The notes under the pieces are model-generated. The model had not been told where the DNA came from. It saw only the letters and a program-made list of their open reading frames with translations, and did not search any database. A program made the position numbers and the translations under genes. A stretch of DNA of 64,000 nucleotides from Sipunculus nudus (Eukaryota > Annelida > Sipuncula > Golfingiida > Sipunculidae): positions 5,470,339 through 5,534,338 of the forward strand of contig CM049316.1 of assembly GCA_026874595.1 (NCBI GenBank). The letters are read 5' to 3'. This document shows, piece by piece, positions 56,757 through 64,000 of this stretch (the first letter of the stretch is position 1; the number at the start of each line of letters is the position of its first letter).

Positions 56757-58482
56757 AAAGACTGGGTATCTCACTGTGTAACAGGACCAACAACAATGCC
56801 AGGATCTCTGTAAATGACATGACAAACATCCACACAAGTTATCACACTAAGTGAATGACAGAAAACCACACCAGGTATCTCATTGTATGACATGACCAAC
56901 AACCACACCAGGTATCTGTGTGACATGACCAACAACCACACTAGTTATCACACTGAGTGACAGGACAACCACACCAGGTATCTCACTGAGTGACAGGACA
57001 ACCACAACAGGTATCTCACTGAGTGACAGGACAACCACACCAGGTATCTCATTGAGTGAAAAAAAAATCCAAACCAGGTATCTGTGTCACATGACCAACA
57101 ACCACACCAGGTATCTCACTGAGTGAAAGAACAGAGAACCACACCAGGTATCTCACTGTATGACATGACTAACAACCACACCAGGTATTTCTCTGTGTGC
57201 CTTTACAAACAACCACACCAGGTATCTCACTGAATGAAAGGACAACCATACAAGGTATCTCACTGAGTGAAAAAACAACCACACCAGGTATCTGTGTGAC
57301 ATGACCATCAACCACACCAGGTATCTCACTGTGTGACAGGACTACACCAGGTATCTCTACAAATAACCACTCCAGATATCTCACTGTGTGACAGAAGGAT
57401 ACAAGGTATCTCACTGTGTGTCTCTACAAACAACCACACCAGGTATTGCTCTGTGTGCCTCTGCAAACAACCACAGCAGGTATCTCTCTGTGTGCCTCTA
57501 CAAACAACCACACCAGATATCTCACTGTGTGACAGGACAACACTAGGTATCTCTCTGTGTGCCTCTACAAACAACCACACCAGATATCTCACCGTGTGAC
57601 AGGAGGACACCAGGTAACTCTCTGTGTGCCTCTCCAAACAAATACACCAGGTATCTCACTGTTTGGCAGGAAGACACCAGGTAAATCAAACAACCACACC
57701 AGATATCTCACTCTGTGACAGGGCAACACTAGGTATCTTTCTGAGTGCCTCTACAAACAACCACAACAGATATCCCACTGTGTACCAGGACAACACAAGG
57801 TATCTCTCTGTGTGCCTCTACAAACAACCACACCAGATATCTCACCGTGTGACAGGAGGACACCAGGTAACTCTCTGTGTGCCTCTCCAAACAAATACAC
57901 CAGGTATCTCACTGTTTGGCAGGAAGACACCAGGTAAATCAAACAACCACACCAGATATCTCACTCTGTGACAGGGCAACACTAGGTATCTTTCTGAGTG
58001 CCTCTACAAACAACCACAACAGATATCCCACTGTGTACCAGGACAACACAAGGTATCTCTCTGTGTGCCTCTACAAACAACCACACCAGGTATCTCACTG
58101 TGTGACAGGACAACACTAGGTATCTCTCTTGTGTGCATCTACAAACAACTACGCCTGGTATCTTACTGTGTGACAGGACAACACTAGGTATCTCTCTGTG
58201 TGCCTCTACAAACAATCACATCAGGTATCTCACTGTGTGACAGGACAACACTAGGTATCTCTCTGTGTGCCTCTACAAACAATCACATCAGGTATCTCAC
58301 TGTGTGTCAGGACAATGCTAGGTATCTCTCTATGTGCCTCTACAAACAACCACACCAGATATCTCACTGTGCAACAGGACAACACTAGGTATCTCTCTTT
58401 GTGCCTCTACAAACAACCATTAGGTATCTCACTGTTTGACAGGAAGACACCAGGTAAATCTCGCTGTGCCTCTGCTAACAAA
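56757..58482. repeat. Minisatellite with 33-bp, 67-bp and 253-bp periods
   Basis: The base unit is ACACCAGGTATCTCACTGTG with GACAGGACA or with CTCTACAAACAACC. At 56975-57041 the unit is 33 bp. At 58184, 58251, 58318 and 58385 a 67-bp dimer (CTAGGTATCTCTCTGTGTGC plus the CAGGTATCTCAC type) is strictly periodic. A block of about 250 bp at 57590-57836 recurs nearly unchanged at 57843-58090, a shift of 253 bp. Frames of 62-115 codons on both strands result from stop-free units and are not genes. Confidence 0.95.
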
Positions 58483-59929
58483 CATATTGATAGCTTATTT
58501 TATAATATCAATGACAACCCATGATGTCACAATTTGTGGTGGTAGCAATGTTTCTTTGATTAACAATGCAGTTTTATAGCTGCAGAAAAATATCCTTGAA
58601 TGTTACAGTTACTGAAACTTCCAGAATCTTCGTGAGACATATCCTAACAGAGAGCCTGTGTATGGTGTTCAGAACCACTAAACAATAGTTCTTTGATCAT
58701 CAGTGTTCCCATTCCTCTTGTATCAGGATACTTGTCTTCTTATGTCATCTGTGAGGAAAACTATTTTCCTCTTCTTCTTTTGTTAGTTTTCAGTCTGCCC
58801 TTTTCATTTTATCTCTCTGTAGTGTCTGGGTTTATTGCAAGTAGTGTACTCCTGTAATTCCATTGTTGCACTTAATGCAGTGTCTTGCCATTTGCATTAG
58901 TACACTGTTACCTTGGTACGTATTTATGAAGATAAAAAGAGTAATTACCTCCGCATAGGAGGGTATTTGATACCTACAAAATGTTATTGGTATAGTAACA
59001 TGAAACCCCTTAGAGTGGCGCAATAAAGTATCCATCAATAGATTTTTTGTATATCTTATGAAATGTATCCTCTCATATATATCACAGTCATTACATCTTG
59101 GTTGTAGAATGAATGGGGAAAAATACAAATTCCATTTGTAATAAATAAGATTGAGCATCTGATTATCCACACTGGTTTTGAGTGTGATTTTACCTCATTT
59201 TTATTTATTTTTAATATACCAGTAGGTTCATTTAAAATGGAATTGTAGATAGTGTGTAATTTTTCAATGATTTGCTCACAAAAGTATTGATTGGTTATAG
59301 TTGTCTATTTTTTTTTTAATTTAAACATCAGCAAGATTTTTATATAATTAATTGTAAGTTTATTAAATCATGTAAATTTGGTGTACACTTAATTAGGTAT
59401 ACATTCAATAAATGCCCTTTTAACTCACAACGGTTTCAAAACAGATTGGGCAATGCTGATTGATCAAATTTAACAAAGCAGATTATTTGATATGCATTTG
59501 AAATATCCCCCTGATCTGGATTCAAAACATTTTGGTCAAAATAGATTGAAGACACTTTAGTCCGCTGTGTGAACACTCAAATCACATTCAAAACTGTTTT
59601 AAAACTGTTTTGAATTTGCTGTTAGGACAGGTATAATACATATAGATAGAAATAAAGATATACTTTCAAACTGGTTCAAAATAAATTTTTCTGTTTCAAG
59701 GATATGTACCACCCTTGATGGCACTATTTCATGTAGACTGGTATATTTGAGTGTACATGGTAATTTTAATTTTATTTCATTTTACTAAGTGATGGAATTT
59801 TGAGATGATTCCTTCCTTTATTCTGTAGAAAAACACCCTGATCACATAACACCTGACCCATGGGTCATGACCCTCCGTAAGCATCTTATTGGATAATCTT
59901 CACATTTTGAAGAAATTGATCGCCAGAAT
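58483..59929. other. AT-rich single-copy-looking DNA
   Basis: A minus-strand frame of 112 codons at 58832-59170 has no recognisable domain and reads through AT-rich sequence. A palindrome TGACCCATGGGTCATG at 59856-59871 equals the hairpin of the H1 3' end and may be the only trace of a decayed H1 copy. Confidence 0.4.
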
Positions 59930-61843
59930 TTTTTAGCTCAGCTGACTATAAGTCATCTGAGCTATAGTCGTGGTCCATTGTCCGTCGTCCGTCCGTCTGT
60001 CCGTCCGTCCGTCCGTCCGTCCGTCCGTCCGTAGATGTGGCACGTTTTGAAACCGTAAGACCTAGGAATCCAAAATTCAGCATATTGTTAGATGTCCCCA
60101 AGATCTCCTACCAAGCCGAAAACTGGGTCTTTGCGACTTCGTTCCTTTGAAAAATTAAGGAAAAACCTCAATTTTTTATTAAAATCCTATTTTCACACTT
60201 CAGGACTGCCTAATATCAAAACCACTCATCTGTTTTTCCTCATATTTACCATAAATATTCTTCTATATAGTTCCTATGTACATGCCAGAAATTAAGTCTG
60301 TTAAGTATAAATTGTTTAAGTTATGGGCCCAAACATAATGGACTTTGTAAAAAATCAGGAAAAATATTTACTCACTTAACATGAAAAATTTTGAAACTAG
60401 AGTCTATTTTCCCAAGTATATAACTATGTTTAATTAAGATTCAATTGTTTACCCAAAATTAGATCTGAATTTTGTAAATTTTTTAAGTAATTAGCATAAA
60501 AATAAAATCAGTACCTTAAATTTTGCCCAACTTTGACCATGGCACGTTTTTTTCCTGTAAGTACCATTGATTTAATTTTTACACCATGTAAACATAAATA
60601 TTTAATTTGTTTAAATCTGAAATTTGGAAGTAAAAGCTTGAAAATTAAGCTAGTTATTTATTTTTTTTCTTGAGGCTCTATTGTAGTCATTTGCTTTGAT
60701 TACAGATTACAGATGCAGGGTCCCACTCCAGGTCACTGGAAGTCAGCTATGCCAGGGTTTCTGATTTGTTACAGTCACTGGGGGAGATCCCCTGCTGTGA
60801 CAGGTGTACAGTTATTCTCATATCACCACCCCAATCACCCCCCCCCCCCCCCCCGCAAACCCAACCCACCAAGTGTTATGCAGTATTGTTATTGTTTTCA
60901 CTGTATCTCCATAATTGTAATGCTGTTTCCACTCTGATATGCAAAAACTTTCCTTGAAAAAGTAATTCAAGGTGTAATCCAGAAGATGCAATGTTGTGTA
61001 ATGTAGCCTTTTTTAAGAAATCATTTTTCTTTTAAATGATTTTACCAGTCATAATGGATACCATCAGTATGCTTAAATTATGATAAAATATGAAGCACAT
61101 TATGGATAAATAAAGACACAATTAAAAACTGTGAAATTTAAATCAAGTATTTTTTTTAGATATTTATTGTTTTGCAGATTTAAAAGATATATTTTTGTGG
61201 TAAAAAATAAATAAACATTTGTATGCATGATGTGGTGTTATCTGACAAGATTGAGATTTATGATGATGCAATTGAGAATTATGAATCAACTTTTATATTC
61301 AGATATATATGTTATATTGAAAATGTATAGAAATATAAACTTAAATTAAAAAAAAAATTGATGTGATAAAAAAATGAGGATTTATTACAAACATTTGTTC
61401 ATTATTATCCTGCATCAGCAGAATTTGAGATCAGGCTTTGTTTGCCATTTTTTATGTTGTTAATTAGTTATATTTCAACTGTATACATTTCATAAAAAAA
61501 CATATTTAATAATATATATTATACAAAAAAAAGATTTGATTGAACAAATGTGTAAACTACTGAAATGTCAACAGTTAATCGAAAAGCCAACTAATGATCA
61601 TGGTAATTGTACAGATCATTTGTTCACAAACTGCTCACAGTTTCAACATTAGGAAACACATGGTCAGGTCACAAAATATTATTTGCAACAATTTCTTGCT
61701 CATCAATACAAAACAATCATATAAACCAACCATGGCCTTTATTACCTCTTCCTCTTACACTTTATCTCCATTTTATATTATTTTAGATTTTTACTTTCAA
61801 GGTTAACATCAGCTGAGCACAGTGACCCATAGGTCCCTTGTTT
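59930..61843 (+). mobile_element. H1 family (Helentron-like) element 4, complete ends
   Basis: The left end is TTTTTTAGCTCAGCTGACTA with its foldback and a long (GTCC)n tract (59985-60034). The right end at 61807-61843 is CATCAGCTGAGCACAGTGAC, CCATAGGTCCCTTGTTT, with CAGCTGAGC complementary to GCTCAGCTG at the left. There is one core unit (60040-60660) matching those of elements 1 and 3 (TATGGGCCCAAACATAATG, TTTTGCCCAACTTTGACCAT). A poly-C tract at 60837-60855 is followed by a 3' part alignable to 31300-32398. This is the shortest complete copy (about 1.9 kb) and therefore a good reference for the family. No coding capacity. Confidence 0.85.
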
Positions 61844-63188
61844 GACATTAGGTTACAGAAATAATATGTGGTTAAAGCACATTAATTTTTGGTTCATTGG
61901 GCAAAATATGGAATGCATGCTTACCTTATATGAGCTGATATTCTTGAAAAAATTGACAGATTACGCCCTTAGTGTCCTATCATGGATAAAGCTGTCTGAG
62001 ATGAACATTAAGAAGATATTCAAGTAAATTTTTATTGCAATCAATGAATGAAATATTTTGAAGTTGGTGTTTGTATGAATTTACATTTTATAACAGTTAG
62101 TCATGTTCTTGAAGAACTGGTATTTGTTAAGAACTAGATGGGTCAAACCTGTTCACATTTTCATTGTTGACATTCTTAAAGGTTTAGTTGAGGCACAATA
62201 TATATACTAAATCAACAAAAAGAAAATATTTGTTAAACAAATTTGGCCCACTAAGAAGAGTCTGTCTTCAAAGGTGCTCAGAATTGAGTATTTGTCCATT
62301 AACATACAGAATATAGGTCATTTTTTGTTTTTAACAGAACCTCCCTGGATGTTAAGTTAGAGGTTTCTTGCTGAAAATTTGACAATTTGTGCCCTGTTTA
62401 TGGATGGATTACCAGTCAAATAGCTCAATAATGGACAAAGAGTGATCAGCTGAAGCTTAGATGACTTTCATTTATGAAAAATTGACAAAAACAGTAAAAA
62501 TTTAAAGAACAATACTAGGGAAATGTCTATTTGAACCAATGAATGTCACCAAAACATTTTGCTTCAGGTCTGTTTAGAAAACTGTTTTTCTTTTCAAATG
62601 AATACTGAAACATATAACTTCCTTGAATTGAAAGTTTTCCAATAAAAGTTAATGAAAAGAAAAAAGTGGTTCAGTAAAAAAATTTCTCGATGTTACCTCC
62701 CTCACAAAATGCTTTCACAAAAGTTTTTTTATGTTGATCAAAGGTACACCCTCTCAAGTATGAAATCATCATCTTGACATTGTGATTTGCTTTGACTTAA
62801 ATTAGAAATTTTGTGTTACCAGGTTGGGGCCAGGTTCAGGCCTCTGTACCAGAGTACAAGTTAGAAATTGAAGAGGACGAGAAATTTTAGGTACACTGGA
62901 ATAAAAGTACCGGGTACAGAGGGTCTCTACTTGAGCACAAACTTTTTTTGTTTAATTTAAGAGTATGTTAGCATTAAGGCTGGTGTATACCTGGAGCATA
63001 TAGAAGCAATGCAACTTTTAAAATATTGTCTTTTTCCAACTTGAATTTCTTTGATTGTCTTTATTTGTGAAAGGATTTCATTCAACAGCATGCAAACTAT
63101 TATTAGTTTATAGTACCTGACTAAAAATGTTCCAATATACAATGAATAACTAATACATTTATTCTTTGTCTTCTCATCTCTTTTGCAG
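61844..63188. other. AT-rich DNA, nothing recognised
   Basis: No gene or clear repeat. Short frames of about 60 codons lack features. Confidence 0.4.
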
Positions 63189-63235
63189 TAAACTTAGTGA
63201 TGGATGCCTAAGGCTGCACTTAACCTGCACCATAG
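63189..63235 (+). other. Candidate short exon
   Basis: A strong acceptor (TTGTCTTCTCATCTCTTTTGCAG, pyrimidine-rich over about 20 bases) precedes and a fair donor (ATAG/GTAGGA) follows a 47-bp segment. One frame is open across it (KLSDGCLRLHLTCTI). The two other frames have stops. Length 47 is short but possible for an internal exon. No homology can be claimed. Confidence 0.25.
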
Positions 63236-63330
63236 GTAGGATATCATTCAATTCATTACCAACACACACAGACAGGACAAGAAAAATATCTAATTTATAT
63301 TAAAATTACATTTCTGACTGAAAACAAAGA

Positions 63331-63370
63331 TTTTTTAGCTCAGCTGACAGAAAGTTATCTGAGCTATAAT
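63331..63370 (+). mobile_element. Solo H1 left end
   Basis: TTTTTTAGCTCAGCTGACAG followed by the foldback partner TCTGAGCTATA, with no GTCC run and no core after it. The copy is either truncated or interrupted. Confidence 0.6.
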
Positions 63371-63442
63371 GATGAAATATATAAGTAATCCAAGCAGTCA
63401 TTTATCTGATTTATGATTACATTCTTACTGAATTGACAAGAC

Positions 63443-64000
63443 TTTTAGCTCAGCTGACTAAGTGTTATCTGAGCTATATTTATGGGCAATTGTCTGTCAT
63501 CTGTACATCTGGTTACCTTAGCATCTGGAAGTTTGTCCATTTAATTTCACAGATATTATTTCTACTCATGGCATCTCTTCCATAAAGTATATTTCAAGAA
63601 ATGCCGTCTGCCAGTGCTCTTTTTAGAGTTCTCTACTTTGTATCAAAATATGATATTGATTTTCATAAATTTGGAAGCAAGCTGTAATTACCTGGTTTTG
63701 AAAACTGACCTATACAGCATGGCTCAGCAAGTTTTACATCAAGATTTACTTAATCAATAAAATATATTTTATAGTCTCTGCCTGTAAAAACATGATGCGG
63801 GTAACATTATTGATAGTGGTATATCACTGTGTGCAGGAGGTATAGGTGGTAAATTGAGCTATAAACTTAAAAAATATCAGGAAATGCAAAAAGGTATTTT
63901 TAGTGTTCACAGTTAAACATATTTCTTGCACGTATCAGTAAATCCATATATGCTATACATGATACACATGTTTATGAATGGTGTTATATTAAATGGCACT
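63443..64000 (+). mobile_element. H1-like left end, element runs to the window edge
   Basis: TTTTAGCTCAGCTGACTAAG, foldback partner TATCTGAGCTATA, then a weak GTCTGTCATCTGTACATCTG run, the usual order of an H1 left end. The body does not match the H1 core used elsewhere, and no right end is present before the window ends, so the extent is open. Confidence 0.5.

Noticed and set aside
57326-57971. Frames of 103 and 115 codons on opposite strands
   Set aside because: Both lie in the minisatellite and arise from stop-free repeat units; the two strands are open at once.

Overview
The window looks like a stretch of AT-rich nuclear DNA from a bivalve mollusc. The reasons are the lack of bacterial-style open reading frames, the many non-autonomous transposon families with GTCC/GTCT-type microsatellites near one end, the pearl-like (Helentron/HINE-type) elements with tandem cores, a tRNA-derived SINE, and minisatellites. 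The assignment rests on family resemblance remembered from bivalve genomes, not on a search. No complete protein-coding gene can be supported. The longest open frame is 143 codons and most open frames lie inside repeats, so the window is best read as intergenic DNA or the inside of very large introns. Three short segments carry good splice-site contexts (14812-14934, 33333-33402, 63189-63235) and are the only candidate exons.

Layout: 0.7-2 kb, two copies of repeat family H3; 2.5-4.4 kb, tandem repeats including a 76-bp array full of TGAGTCA/TGACTCA; 6.5-7.3 kb, a MITE, a GA tract and a long hairpin; 8.5-12 kb, a dense cluster (144-bp units rich in nuclear-receptor half-sites, a minus-strand H1 element, an H3 element carrying an H2 piece); 12-18 kb, mostly single-copy-looking DNA with one candidate exon, a SINE fragment and microsatellites; 18.2-18.8 kb, a 49-bp minisatellite; 21.3-32.4 kb, three H1 elements, two of them joined head to tail and the third split by a 2-kb foldback element; 32.4-39 kb, mostly unique DNA plus an inverted copy of the MITE; 39.3-42.6 kb, an H2 fragment, a SINE and a 44-bp/133-bp higher-order minisatellite; 45.5-47.1 kb, a pogo/Tigger-like transposon with a broken transposase and a nested H2 element; 47-50.9 kb, the least repetitive and least AT-rich part; 50.9-55.3 kb, two H2 elements facing each other as a large inverted repeat; 56.8-58.5 kb, a 33/67/253-bp minisatellite; 59.9-61.8 kb, a complete H1 element; 63.3-64 kb, two more H1 left ends.

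The unifying observation is that three families (H1, H2, H3) share one plan: a short inverted repeat just inside each end, a hairpin close to the 3' end, an unduplicated T-rich target, and in several cases a tandem core. This is the plan of Helentron-like non-autonomous rolling-circle elements. H1 and H3 also share end motifs (TTTTTAG at the left, CCTTGTT at the right). H2 cores carry the palindrome GGTGGCGCCACC at alternating ~130/~150-bp spacing, and related palindromes recur in H1 and H3. Insertions are layered up to three deep, so their order can be read.
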